A DNA stretch of 64,000 nt from Streptomyces shenzhenensis. GTDB taxonomy: Bacteria; Actinomycetota; Actinomycetes; Streptomycetales; Streptomycetaceae. Of this stretch, positions 1 through 7,940 are shown piece by piece. The notes below the pieces were generated by a model, which was not told where the DNA came from, did not search any database, and saw only the letters and a list, made by a program, of their open reading frames with translations. The position numbers and the translations under genes were made by a program. The stretch is taken from contig NZ_JAJONF010000012.1 in assembly GCF_021462265.1 (NCBI RefSeq), positions 124,001-188,000 of the forward strand, given 5' to 3'. Positions within the stretch are counted from its first letter, which is position 1. Each line of letters opens with the position of its first letter.

Positions 1-80
1 TTTCGAGCGCGCCGGCCCCCGCCCTCCCCGGAACGGTCACAGGGGCTGCGCAGACGCCGCATAAGCGCTGTAATGGCGGC

Positions 81-2525
81 GTGGTCAGTGAGGGCGCTGC
101 GGTACGCGGAACGAGGACGGATCGCGCCGAGATCGCCCTCGAAGCACTCACCGACGATCCCGGCGCACCCGATCGGCTCCGTCGCGTGCTCGAACAGGCG
201 CTGGTCTTCGCCGGCGCCTCCTTCGCCGGGGTGTACACGCCCGGTGACGACGGCGCCGTGCTGCGCCTCGCCGACTCGGCGGGCGTGCCCCGCACCCTGT
301 ACGGGCTGCGTGACGCCTACCCGGCCGTGGGGCGGTCCCCGGTGGCCGAGGCGTACGGCACCGGGCGGCCCGTCCGGCTCGGCCCCGACGAACTGGCCGG
401 CTGCCCGCAGGCCCGCCGGACCCGGTCCCAGGAGTTCTGGCTGGCCGTCCTGCCGGTGCCCGGCGGCGCCGGACTCCTCGTCGCCGTCAGCGAGCGGGGC
501 GACGGATTCGGCCCCGAGGACGGCGCCTGCCTGGACCTGGTCGCCGAGGCGATCAACCTGCCCGGCCGGCGCCCCGCGCCCGCGGCCACCGGCGAACTGC
601 CCCCCGACGCCTTCACCCTCGCCATGGACACCGGCCGGATCAGCGTCGGCGACGGCATCCTCGGCCTCTTCCGGATGGGCCGGGACGAGTTCGACGGCAA
701 GGTCGAGACACTGCTGAGCCGTACCGTGCCCGAGGACCTGCCCGCCCTGATGTCCGTCGTCGAGGCCGACCACATGTCCGTCGGCGACCGGGAGCTGGAG
801 TTCCGGATCCTGCAGCCCTCCGGACCGCCCAGGTGGCTGCGGCTCCGCGGCCGCATGGTGCCCGGCGGCGACGGAGGCCCGGCCCGGCTGGCGGGTACCG
901 TCGCCGACGCCTCCACGTTCCGCTCGGACGTCACCGACGTGGCCCGCGTGCAGCGGCTCGCCGCCGCCCTCGCCATCGCCGGCACGGTCAAGGACGTCAG
1001 CCTGGCCGTCGTCACCGCCCTGCGCGGGCCGCTCAAGGCCGACCGGATCGCGCTGGCCGCACTGGAGAACGACCGCCTGGTCGTCACCGTCCTCGACCCG
1101 CCCGAGGCCGAGTCCTGGCCCGACCTGTGGCGCAGCGAATGGCGCACCGAATGGCCCGACGCGCCCGTGCGCGCCATGCCCACCCTCGCCGCCGCCCTGC
1201 GCGAGGGCCGGACGCAGATCTGGCCTGCCCGGGCCGCCCTGGAACCCGCGCTCGCCGAGGTCGGTCCCGGCGGCCTCGCCGTCCTTCCGCTGCCCGCCGG
1301 CGGCCGGACGGCCGGTGCCTGCCTGATCGGCTGGGACACCCCGCACGACTTCGGCCCCGACGAACGCGCCCTGCTCACCGCCTCCGCCGGCCTCGCCGGC
1401 GAGGCCCTGATGCGCGCCCACGCCTTCGACGCCGAGCACGAACTCGTCGCCATGCTCCAGCGCTCTCTGCTGCCGCCCCGGATGCCCCGGCTGCCCGGTG
1501 CCGAGGCGGTCGCCCGCTACCTGCCCACCACCGAGGGCCTGGAGGTCGGCGGCGACTGGTACGACGTGATCCCGCTGGCCGACAACCACGTTGCCCTCGT
1601 CATCGGCGACGTCCAGGGCCACAACGCGAGCGCCGCCGCCCTCATGGGCCAGATGCGCACCGCCCTGCGCGCCTACGCCGCCGAGGGCCACACCCCCGAC
1701 GTGGTCGTCTCGCACGCCAACCGGCTCCTCCTGGACATGGAGAGCGACCTCTTCGCCACCTGCTGCTACGTGGACGTCGACATGGAGTCCGGCACCGCCT
1801 GGTGCGTGCGCGCCGGACACCTGCCGCCGGTCCTGCGTCACCCCGACGGCACCACGCGCATCACCGACGCCGAGGGCGGGCCCCCGCTCGGCGTGCTCGG
1901 CCAGACCGAGTTCCCCATGACCCAGCTCAGCCTGCGCCCCGGCACCCTGCTCGCGCTCACCACCGACGGCCTGGTCGAGTCCCCCGACGCGGACATCGAC
2001 GACGGCATGGAACGCTTCGCCCGTGACCTGGCCGGCTCCGACCCCGCCGACCTCGGCACGGCCGCCGACGTCCTGCTCGGCGGTGCCCACCGCGACGACG
2101 ACGTGGCCCTGCTGCTGATGCGCTACGACGGCATGGCTGTCCGGCCGCTGCGCGAGAGCTGGACGGTGTGGCGGGTCCCGGAGGCCGCCCGGCACGCCCG
2201 CCGCTTCAGCCGCCGCGTGCTGCGCTCCTGGGGCGTGATCGACGACGCGATGGACGCCGCCCTGCTGGTGATCTCCGAACTCGTCACCAACGCGCTCATC
2301 CACACCGACGGACCCGTCCGGCTCGACCTGACCCTGGTCGACCACCGGCTGCGGATCGCCGTCGCCGACGCCTCGCCGCGCAGCCCGGTCAAACCCACCA
2401 GCATCGGCTGGGAGGCCACCGGCGGGCGCGGCATCATCCTGGTGGAGGCCGTGTCGGCCGCCTGGGGGACGGTCCCGGCCAGCGGCGGCAAGCAGGTGTG
2501 GGCGGATCTTGCGCTGGAGGGCTGA
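81..2525 (+). CDS. Multi-sensor PP2C/SpoIIE-type serine phosphatase with C-terminal anti-sigma-like ATPase domain
   Basis: An 814-residue cytoplasmic signalling protein. Domains in order: a GAF-like sensor (about 25-160), a PAS-like segment (about 185-280), a second GAF-like region (about 285-440), a PP2C/SpoIIE phosphatase (about 455-680) and a HATPase_c domain (about 695-814). Phosphatase metal-site motifs are visible (GGDWYDV, GDVQGHN, TTDGLVE, DDDVALLLM). The ATPase N-box appears as ELVTNALIHTDG and a glycine-rich box as GGRGIILVE. In this family the phosphatase dephosphorylates anti-anti-sigma factors and the RsbW-like domain can bind or phosphorylate them, so a partner-switching role is inferred. 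The GTG start has only a weak ribosome binding site, so the true start could lie slightly downstream. No cognate sigma or anti-sigma gene is adjacent. Confidence 0.88.
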   Translation: MVSEGAAVRGTRTDRAEIALEALTDDPGAPDRLRRVLEQALVFAGASFAGVYTPGDDGAVLRLADSAGVPRTLYGLRDAYPAVGRSPVAEAYGTGRPVRLGPDELAGCPQARRTRSQEFWLAVLPVPGGAGLLVAVSERGDGFGPEDGACLDLVAEAINLPGRRPAPAATGELPPDAFTLAMDTGRISVGDGILGLFRMGRDEFDGKVETLLSRTVPEDLPALMSVVEADHMSVGDRELEFRILQPSGPPRWLRLRGRMVPGGDGGPARLAGTVADASTFRSDVTDVARVQRLAAALAIAGTVKDVSLAVVTALRGPLKADRIALAALENDRLVVTVLDPPEAESWPDLWRSEWRTEWPDAPVRAMPTLAAALREGRTQIWPARAALEPALAEVGPGGLAVLPLPAGGRTAGACLIGWDTPHDFGPDERALLTASAGLAGEALMRAHAFDAEHELVAMLQRSLLPPRMPRLPGAEAVARYLPTTEGLEVGGDWYDVIPLADNHVALVIGDVQGHNASAAALMGQMRTALRAYAAEGHTPDVVVSHANRLLLDMESDLFATCCYVDVDMESGTAWCVRAGHLPPVLRHPDGTTRITDAEGGPPLGVLGQTEFPMTQLSLRPGTLLALTTDGLVESPDADIDDGMERFARDLAGSDPADLGTAADVLLGGAHRDDDVALLLMRYDGMAVRPLRESWTVWRVPEAARHARRFSRRVLRSWGVIDDAMDAALLVISELVTNALIHTDGPVRLDLTLVDHRLRIAVADASPRSPVKPTSIGWEATGGRGIILVEAVSAAWGTVPASGGKQVWADLALEG

Positions 2526-2578
2526 TCACCCCCGCTCTCGACAGGCGGCGCGCGCCGACCCTCCTTAATGTCCTTCAC

Positions 2579-2854
2579 GTGGCACACACCTTCGAAGAAC
2601 TCGTGGCGAAGCACCGCGCGGCCGGCGCGGCCCACGAAAAGGTCCTGGAGCTGCGGGACGCCTACGGGCCACCGGCCGGGCAGCAGCCGGGCGGCGCCCA
2701 GTCACAGACCTACGAGACCGCCCTGCGCGCCTGGCGCGACCTGGCCCGCGACGAACTGACCGCGGTGAACGAGTACGCCCGCGACCAGGGCCGGTCCAGG
2801 GCCGAGGTCGAGGCGGAGGTGGAACGCGCGGCGGCCTGGCCGGAGGACACCTGA
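2579..2854 (+). CDS. Small hypothetical protein, helical and charged
   Basis: A 91-residue acidic, alanine- and glutamate-rich protein with no signal peptide or membrane segment. The sequence reads as amphipathic helices (FEELVAKHRAAGAAHEKV, then RAWRDLARDELTAVNEYA). I do not recognise a family. The start is a GTG about 50 bases after the phosphatase gene. No strong ribosome binding site is visible, so the start is tentative. It is co-directional with the phosphatase and may be co-transcribed with it. The frame is supported by normal Streptomyces codon bias, whereas the overlapping frames give arginine/proline-rich translations typical of shadow frames. Confidence 0.6.
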   Translation: MAHTFEELVAKHRAAGAAHEKVLELRDAYGPPAGQQPGGAQSQTYETALRAWRDLARDELTAVNEYARDQGRSRAEVEAEVERAAAWPEDT

Positions 2855-2953
2855 CCGGGTAAGAAATCGGGCCGGATGCCGCTGCAGGGCACCTCGTGGT
2901 CACATGGCGCCCGCACCAAAGTCATACTGTCGTAACCAGTCAGGAAAACAGAA

Positions 2954-2992
2954 GAACATCTCAATCAGATGTTCACCTATAAGGTGTAGCGA
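2954..2992 (+). promoter_or_regulatory. Operator-like inverted repeat plus hairpin over the rmlA ribosome binding site
   Basis: Two adjacent symmetric elements lie in the rmlA leader. GAACATCT (2954-2961) and AGATGTTC (2967-2974) form a perfect 8-bp inverted repeat with a 5-nt spacer, which suits a dimeric repressor. CACCT (2974-2978) then pairs with AGGTG (2982-2986) across a 3-nt loop. The second arm is the Shine-Dalgarno sequence 6 nt before the ATG, so the ribosome binding site can be hidden in a small hairpin. Which regulator acts here is unknown. Confidence 0.55.
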
Positions 2993-4060
2993 ATGAAGGC
3001 TTTGGTGCTCTCCGGCGGTGCCGGAACACGGCTGCGGCCGATCACCCACACATCGGCGAAACAGCTCGTTCCGGTGGCGAACAAACCCGTGCTCTTCTAC
3101 GGGCTCGAATCCCTTGCCGCCGCGGGCGTCACCGAGGTCGGGATGATCGTCGGCGACACCGCCGCGGAGATCGAGGAGGCGGTCGGCGACGGGTCGAAGT
3201 TCGGCCTGAGCGTCACCTACATCCCCCAGGACCAGCCGCTGGGCCTCGCGCACGCGGTGCTGATCGCCCGCGAGTTCCTCGGTGACGACGACTTCGTCAT
3301 GTACCTCGGCGACAACTTCATCGTCGGCGGCATCAGCGGACTCGTCGAGGAGTTCCGCGGGACTCGTCCCGACGCCCAGATCCTCCTCACCCACGTGCCC
3401 AACCCGCGGGCCTTCGGTGTCGCGGAGCTCGACGCCGACGGCCAGGTGATCGGCCTGGAGGAGAAGCCGCAGGAGCCCAAGAGCGACCTCGCCCTGGTCG
3501 GCGTCTACCTCTTCACGCCGGCCATCCACGACGCCGTACGCGCCATCAAGCCGTCCTGGCGCGGCGAGCTGGAGATCACCCACGCGATCCAGCACCTCAT
3601 CGACCAGCGTGCCGACGTGCGCTCCACGGTGATCAAGGGCTACTGGAAGGACACCGGCAACGTCGTCGACATGCTGGAGGTCAACCGGACCGTCCTGGAG
3701 AGCCAGGAGCCGCGCATCGACGGCGACGTCGACGAGGCCAGCCAGATCGTCGGCCGCGTGGTCGTCGAGGCGGGCGCGCGCGTCACCGGCTCCCGGATCG
3801 TCGGCCCGGTCGTGATCGGCGCCGGGACCGTCGTCAGCGACTCGTACGTGGGCCCCTTCACGTCGGTCGCCGAGAACTGCCGGATCACCCAGAGTGAGCT
3901 GGAGTTCTCCATCGTGCTGCGGGACTCGTCCATCGACGGGGTGGGCAGGATCGAGTCCTCGCTGATCGGCCGGCATGTCGAGGTGACCCCGGCACCCGGC
4001 ACCCCCAGCGCCCACCGCCTCGTTCTCGGAGACCACAGCAAGGTGCAGATCCGTTCATGA
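2993..4060 (+). CDS. rmlA: Glucose-1-phosphate thymidylyltransferase, long RmlA/StrD type
   Basis: Makes dTDP-glucose from glucose-1-phosphate and dTTP, the first step to dTDP-rhamnose and other deoxysugars. The N-terminal nucleotidyltransferase signature GGAGTRLRPITHTSAKQLVP is present near residues 8-27, followed by a conserved core (YLGDNF, EEKPQEP). At 355 residues it is the long form: about residues 245-350 form a left-handed beta-helix-like tail with repeated V/I-G-x patterns, as in StrD-type enzymes of actinomycetes. The ATG sits 6 nt after an AAGGTG ribosome binding site that can fold into a hairpin. It overlaps rmlB by 4 nt (ATGA), so translation of the two is probably coupled. Confidence 0.93.
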   Translation: MKALVLSGGAGTRLRPITHTSAKQLVPVANKPVLFYGLESLAAAGVTEVGMIVGDTAAEIEEAVGDGSKFGLSVTYIPQDQPLGLAHAVLIAREFLGDDDFVMYLGDNFIVGGISGLVEEFRGTRPDAQILLTHVPNPRAFGVAELDADGQVIGLEEKPQEPKSDLALVGVYLFTPAIHDAVRAIKPSWRGELEITHAIQHLIDQRADVRSTVIKGYWKDTGNVVDMLEVNRTVLESQEPRIDGDVDEASQIVGRVVVEAGARVTGSRIVGPVVIGAGTVVSDSYVGPFTSVAENCRITQSELEFSIVLRDSSIDGVGRIESSLIGRHVEVTPAPGTPSAHRLVLGDHSKVQIRS

Positions 4061-5055
4061 ATCTCCTCGTCACCGGCGCCGCCGGTTTCATCGGCTCCAC
4101 GTACGTCCGCGGCCTGCTCGCCGCCGACGGCCCCGACGCGCCGCACATCACCGTGCTGGACAAGCTCACCTACGCGGGCACGCTGACGAACCTGCCCGAG
4201 TCGCACCCCCGGATGACCTTCGTCCAGGGCGACATCTGCGACGCCGAGCTCGTCGACAAGCTCATGGCAGAGGCCGACCAGGTCGTGCACTTCGCCGCCG
4301 AGTCGCACGTCGACCGCTCCATCGACGGGGCCGGCGCGTTCGTCCGCACCAACGTGGTCGGCACCCAGACCCTGCTCGACGCGGCCCTGCGCCACGGCGT
4401 CGGCCCGTTCGTGCACGTCTCCACCGACGAGGTCTACGGCTCCATCGAGACCGGTTCCTGGCCCGAGAGCCACCCGCTCCAGCCGAACTCGCCGTACTCC
4501 GCCTCCAAGGCCTCCTCGGACCTGCTGGCGCTGGCCTTCCACCGCACCCACGGCATGGACGTCCGCGTCACCCGCTGCTCCAACAACTACGGGCCGCACC
4601 AGTTCCCCGAGAAGGTCATCCCGCTCTTCGTGAGCAACCTCCTCGACGGCAAGAACGTGCCCCTGTACGGCGACGGCAGCAACGTCCGCGACTGGCTGCA
4701 CGTCGAGGACCACTGCCAGGGCATCGACCTGGTCCGCACCGGCGGCCGGGCCGGCGAGGTCTACAACATCGGCGGCGGCACCGAGCTCAGCAACAAGGAG
4801 CTCACCGGGCTGCTCCTCGAGGCCTGCGGCGCCGGCTGGGACCGGGTGGACCGCGTCGCCGACCGCAAGGGCCACGACCAGCGCTACTCGGTCGACTGGA
4901 GCAAGATCCACGACGAGCTCGGGTACACCCCCAAGCACGACTTCACCTCCGGTCTCGCCGACACCGTCGCCTGGTACCGCGACAACCGCGACTGGTGGGA
5001 GCCGCTCAAGGAGCGCGCGGCCCTGGAGTCCCGCAAGGAGCAGGGGAAGCACTGA
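4057..5055 (+). CDS. rmlB: dTDP-glucose 4,6-dehydratase
   Basis: Converts dTDP-glucose to dTDP-4-keto-6-deoxyglucose using tightly bound NAD. It is an extended SDR of 332 residues, the usual family length. Visible features are the N-terminal Rossmann motif TGAAGFIG (residues 6-13), the STDEVYG segment carrying the catalytic Thr-Asp-Glu, and the YxxxK motif in SPYSASKASSD. RCSNNYGPHQFPEK is a hallmark of the family. It is the second gene of a three-gene operon, overlapping rmlA by 4 nt and touching the rmlD start at its own stop codon (TGATG). Confidence 0.95.
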   Translation: MNLLVTGAAGFIGSTYVRGLLAADGPDAPHITVLDKLTYAGTLTNLPESHPRMTFVQGDICDAELVDKLMAEADQVVHFAAESHVDRSIDGAGAFVRTNVVGTQTLLDAALRHGVGPFVHVSTDEVYGSIETGSWPESHPLQPNSPYSASKASSDLLALAFHRTHGMDVRVTRCSNNYGPHQFPEKVIPLFVSNLLDGKNVPLYGDGSNVRDWLHVEDHCQGIDLVRTGGRAGEVYNIGGGTELSNKELTGLLLEACGAGWDRVDRVADRKGHDQRYSVDWSKIHDELGYTPKHDFTSGLADTVAWYRDNRDWWEPLKERAALESRKEQGKH

Positions 5056-5936
5056 TGAAGTGGCTCGTCGCCGGAGCGGGCGGGATGCTCGGCCAGGACG
5101 TGACCGAGGAACTCGCCCGCCGGGGTGCGGAGGTGGTGGCCCTCGGCCGCGCCGACCTCGACATCACCAGCGCCCACTCGGTCGCGGCGGTACTCGCCGC
5201 GCACCAGCCCGACCTGGTGGTGAACTGCGCCGCGTACACGGCCGTCGACGACGCCGAGACCGACGAGGCGCGGGCGCTGCTGATCAACGGCGAAGGCCCG
5301 CGCCTGCTGGCCCGCGCCGCCGCTCGGCACGGCGCCCGCCTCGTCCACGTCTCGACGGACTACGTCTTCGACGGCGAGGCCCGCGCCGTCCCGTACCCGG
5401 AGGACCACCCGGCGGCCCCGCGCACCGCCTACGGGCGCACCAAGCTCGCCGGCGAGCGGGCCGTCCTGGAGGAACTCCCGGGCGCGAGCGCGGTGGTCCG
5501 CACGGCCTGGCTGTACGGCACGCACGGGAAGAATTTCGTGCGCACGATGATCGAGCTGGAGTCCCGCCGGGACACCCTCGACGTCGTCGACGACCAGCAC
5601 GGCCAGCCCACCTGGAGCGCCGACCTGGCCGCCCGCATCGCCGACCTCGGCCCCCGCCTCGGCCGGGACGAGCGCGCGCACGGTGTCTTCCACGGCACCA
5701 ACTCCGGCACCGCCACCTGGTGCGAGCTGGCCCGGGAGGTGTTCCGCCTGCTGGGCGCCGACCCCGCGCGGGTGCGCCCCACCACCAGCGAGGCGTTCGT
5801 CCGCCCGGCCCCCCGCCCCGCCTACAGCGCCCTCGGTCACGACCGGTGGGCCGAGGTCGGTCTGGAGCCGCTGCGGGACTGGCGGCAGGCCCTCGCGGAG
5901 GGACTGCCGCTGCTCCGCAAGGAGATGTCCGGGTAA
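5055..5936 (+). CDS. rmlD: dTDP-4-dehydrorhamnose reductase
   Basis: Catalyses the last step to dTDP-L-rhamnose, NAD(P)H reduction of the 4-keto group. The 293-residue SDR protein carries GAGGMLGQDV at the N-terminus, VNCAAYTAVDDAE, STDYVFDGEA, the YxxxK motif in YGRTKLAGE and RTAWLYG, all typical of RmlD/StrL. The ATG at 5055 shares a base with the rmlB stop codon. A longer reading frame begins at 4995 but would start inside rmlB and lacks the Rossmann motif at its N-terminus. The epimerase gene rmlC, needed between RmlB and RmlD, is not in this operon or this window. Confidence 0.93.
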   Translation: MKWLVAGAGGMLGQDVTEELARRGAEVVALGRADLDITSAHSVAAVLAAHQPDLVVNCAAYTAVDDAETDEARALLINGEGPRLLARAAARHGARLVHVSTDYVFDGEARAVPYPEDHPAAPRTAYGRTKLAGERAVLEELPGASAVVRTAWLYGTHGKNFVRTMIELESRRDTLDVVDDQHGQPTWSADLAARIADLGPRLGRDERAHGVFHGTNSGTATWCELAREVFRLLGADPARVRPTTSEAFVRPAPRPAYSALGHDRWAEVGLEPLRDWRQALAEGLPLLRKEMSG

Positions 5937-5961
5937 GGGTGCGAGGCGCTTCGCACCCACG

Positions 5962-6011
5962 CGCCGCAGGGCGGCCGACGGCTCACCGGGCCTGTCGGCC
6001 GCCCTGCGGCG
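5962..6011. terminator. 18-bp hairpin terminator after rmlD
   Basis: A perfect 18-bp inverted repeat (5962-5979 with 5994-6011, loop 14 nt) lies between the converging rmlD and isochorismatase-like genes. It has no U-tract, as is usual for GC-rich actinomycetes. It could act in both directions. Confidence 0.8.
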
Positions 6012-6081
6012 TTCACGCGTCGAAGGACCAGCTCAGCGGGGGTTTCCGGGCGCGGTACCGCGCGCAGCCCCGGTCGTGGTC

Positions 6082-6666
6082 TCAGCCGTGGGTTTTGGCG
6101 AGCAGCTCCAGGACCTCCGCCGTGCTGCCCGACTCGCCGAGCCGCGGGAAGATCCGCTCGACGCTGCCGCGGTGCGCCTCGCCGTCGCCGTCGGCCATGG
6201 CGTCCGTGGCGAGCGTCACATGGTAGCCGTGCGCGTAGGCGTCACGGGCGGTGGACTCCACACCGATGCTGGTGGCGATACCGGTCAGCACGATCTGGGT
6301 GACGCCCCGGCGGCGCAGCTGCACGTCCAGGTCGGTGCCGTGGAAGGCGCTCCAGTTGTGCTTGGTGACGCGGATGTCGCCGTCGTGCCCGGACAGCTCG
6401 TCGACGACGGCGTCCCAGCCCTCCGGGAAGGCCAGGCCGCGCGCCTGGCGCTCGGTGCGGCCGGGGACGGCGTCGGCGAAGTCGGCCGCGAAGGAGACCC
6501 GGACCAGGACGACGGGCAGGCCCTGGGCGCGGAAGGCGTCGGCGAGCTCCACCGTGCGGGCCACCACCTCGGCGCCGGTGCGCGGCTGGGTGGGCATGCC
6601 CACGATGCCCTGCTGGAGATCGACGACGACAAGGGCGGTGCGCGGGTCGAGCGTGCTCAGAGACAT
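6082..6666 (-). CDS. Isochorismatase-fold hydrolase lacking the catalytic cysteine
   Basis: A 194-residue alpha/beta protein of the isochorismatase-like hydrolase superfamily. The conserved Asp16 (VVVDLQQG) and Lys102 (RVTKHNW) are present. The nucleophilic cysteine of the nicotinamidase-type members is replaced by glycine at position 135 (GIATSIGVESTARDA). True isochorismatases such as EntB and PhzD also lack this cysteine, so the protein may hydrolyse a vinyl ether rather than an amide, or it may not be an enzyme. It lies 173 bp downstream of a MarR regulator on the same strand and may belong to its regulon. The substrate is unknown. Confidence 0.85.
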   Translation of the reverse strand: MSLSTLDPRTALVVVDLQQGIVGMPTQPRTGAEVVARTVELADAFRAQGLPVVLVRVSFAADFADAVPGRTERQARGLAFPEGWDAVVDELSGHDGDIRVTKHNWSAFHGTDLDVQLRRRGVTQIVLTGIATSIGVESTARDAYAHGYHVTLATDAMADGDGEAHRGSVERIFPRLGESGSTAEVLELLAKTHG

Positions 6667-6686
6667 GGAATGGATCAGGCCTTTCG

Positions 6687-6717
6687 AAGGGCTTGACGGG
6701 AGAAGGGCTTGACGGGA
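6687..6717. repeat. Short direct repeat upstream of the isochorismatase-like gene
   Basis: The 15-mer AAGGGCTTGACGGGA occurs twice with a 16-nt period (6687-6701 and 6703-6717), about 20 bp upstream of the start of the leftward gene. It may be a slippage duplication or a tandem regulator site. Confidence 0.6.
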
Positions 6718-6839
6718 CGGGGGGGGTGGGCCGGGCCGGGGAGCGGTCCGGCAGGGGTGCTCGGCAGAGCCGGCACGGCCGGTACACGTCCACGAGCCGT
6801 CCGGTCACCGGCCGTGGGGGCCTGCGGTGAACCTCGGTA

Positions 6840-7277
6840 TCACGGTTGGGACAGCCGTTCGAGCAGCTCGATCGCGGTGCGGAGGGTCCGGCGCTCGTCC
6901 TCCGTGTACCGCTCCTGAAAGGCGCGGGCCAGCCACTCGTCGCGCGCCTGCCGGTTGCCCGCCACGCGGGCCTGGCCGGCCTCGGTGAGGGTGACCAGCT
7001 GGCGGCGGCCGTCGGTCGGGTCGGGACTGCGGCGGATCAGCCCCTGCTGGTCGAGCGCGGCCAGGGTGGCCGCCATCGACTGCGGCCGGACCCCTTCGGC
7101 GGCGGCCAGCGCGCTGGCCGTGGCCGCGCCGTGCTTCGACACCAGGGTGAGGGCCGACTCCTGCGACGGGGTGAGGTCCGCGTCCTGGGCGACCTCGCGG
7201 ATACGGCGGCGCATCCGGCTGAACATCACCCGCAGGTCGCGCGCCGTGCGGATCGCGGAATCGGAGACCTCTGCCAT
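6840..7277 (-). CDS. MarR-family transcriptional regulator
   Basis: A 145-residue winged-helix DNA-binding protein. After a helical dimerisation N-terminus (residues 5-35), the HTH is readable around 40-80 (LTPSQESALTLVSKHG, then SALAAAEGVRPQSMAATLAAL). The wing follows as LIRRSPDPTDGRRQLVTLTEAG, a classic MarR pattern. MarR proteins usually repress their own gene and a neighbour until a phenolic or oxidative ligand binds. A strong palindrome directly upstream fits autoregulation. The isochorismatase-like gene downstream is the obvious co-regulated candidate. Confidence 0.92.
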   Translation of the reverse strand: MAEVSDSAIRTARDLRVMFSRMRRRIREVAQDADLTPSQESALTLVSKHGAATASALAAAEGVRPQSMAATLAALDQQGLIRRSPDPTDGRRQLVTLTEAGQARVAGNRQARDEWLARAFQERYTEDERRTLRTAIELLERLSQP

Positions 7278-7317
7278 GGGGCCACCGTAGAACCGTCAGC
7301 TGAAACTGTCCAGTCCG

Positions 7318-7366
7318 AACTGAACAGCCATGCCTGCTCAGTTGCGTCTGTTCAGTTATGGCTGTT
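7318..7366. promoter_or_regulatory. Palindromic MarR operator between marR and yfcE genes
   Basis: AACTGAACAG (7318-7327) is matched by its reverse complement CTGTTCAGTT (7348-7357). The adjoining pair AACAGCCAT (7323-7331) and ATGGCTGTT (7358-7366) adds a second symmetry. The site lies 41 bp upstream of the MarR start and 50 bp before the divergent phosphoesterase gene, so it could control both promoters. Confidence 0.65.
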
Positions 7367-7415
7367 GAGCGTGGCCTGAAGGCAACGGCGCGGTCCCCTG
7401 GCCTACGCTGGCCGG

Positions 7416-7916
7416 GTGCGCCTGCTATTGACCTCCGACACGCACCTCCCGCTGCGCGCCAAGCGGCTCCCGGACCAGCTCCTCGCCGAACTCCCGCGCG
7501 CGGACGCCGTCCTGCACGCCGGCGACTGGGTCGACGAGGCCACCCTCGACCTGCTGGAGAGCCGCAGCCGCCGCCTCATCGGGGTGTACGGCAACAACGA
7601 CGGCCCCGGCCTGCGCGCCCGGCTCCCCGAGGTGGCCTACGCCGAGCTGGGCGGCCTGCGCTTCGGGGTGATCCACGAGACCGGCGCGGCCCAGGGCCGC
7701 GAGGCCCGCTGCGCCGCCCGCTTCCCGGACCTGGACGTCCTGGTCTTCGGGCACAGCCACATCCCCTGGGACACCACGGCCCCGGGCGGCCTGCGCCTGC
7801 TCAACCCCGGCTCCCCGACCGACCGCCGCCGCCAGCCCCACTGCACCTACCTGACGGCGACCGCCGCCGACGGCGCCCTCACCGAGGTGACCCTCCACCG
7901 GTTGCCGCCCCGCTGA
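7416..7916 (+). CDS. YfcE/MJ0936-type metallophosphoesterase
   Basis: A 166-residue calcineurin-like phosphoesterase. All the metal-binding motifs are present in order: SDTH (residues 7-10), HAGDWVD (about 34-40), GNNDGP, HETGAAQ and GHSHIPW. The C-terminal LLNPGSPTDRRR motif is typical of YfcE. Family members hydrolyse phosphodiesters in vitro with Mn2+, but the physiological substrate is not established. The protein is cytoplasmic. Translation probably begins at the GTG immediately before RLLLTSDTH, which places the first metal motif at the usual position. It diverges from marR across the palindromic operator. Confidence 0.9.
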   Translation: MRLLLTSDTHLPLRAKRLPDQLLAELPRADAVLHAGDWVDEATLDLLESRSRRLIGVYGNNDGPGLRARLPEVAYAELGGLRFGVIHETGAAQGREARCAARFPDLDVLVFGHSHIPWDTTAPGGLRLLNPGSPTDRRRQPHCTYLTATAADGALTEVTLHRLPPR

Positions 7917-7940
7917 CGACGGCCGCGGCAGGAGCGCCTG

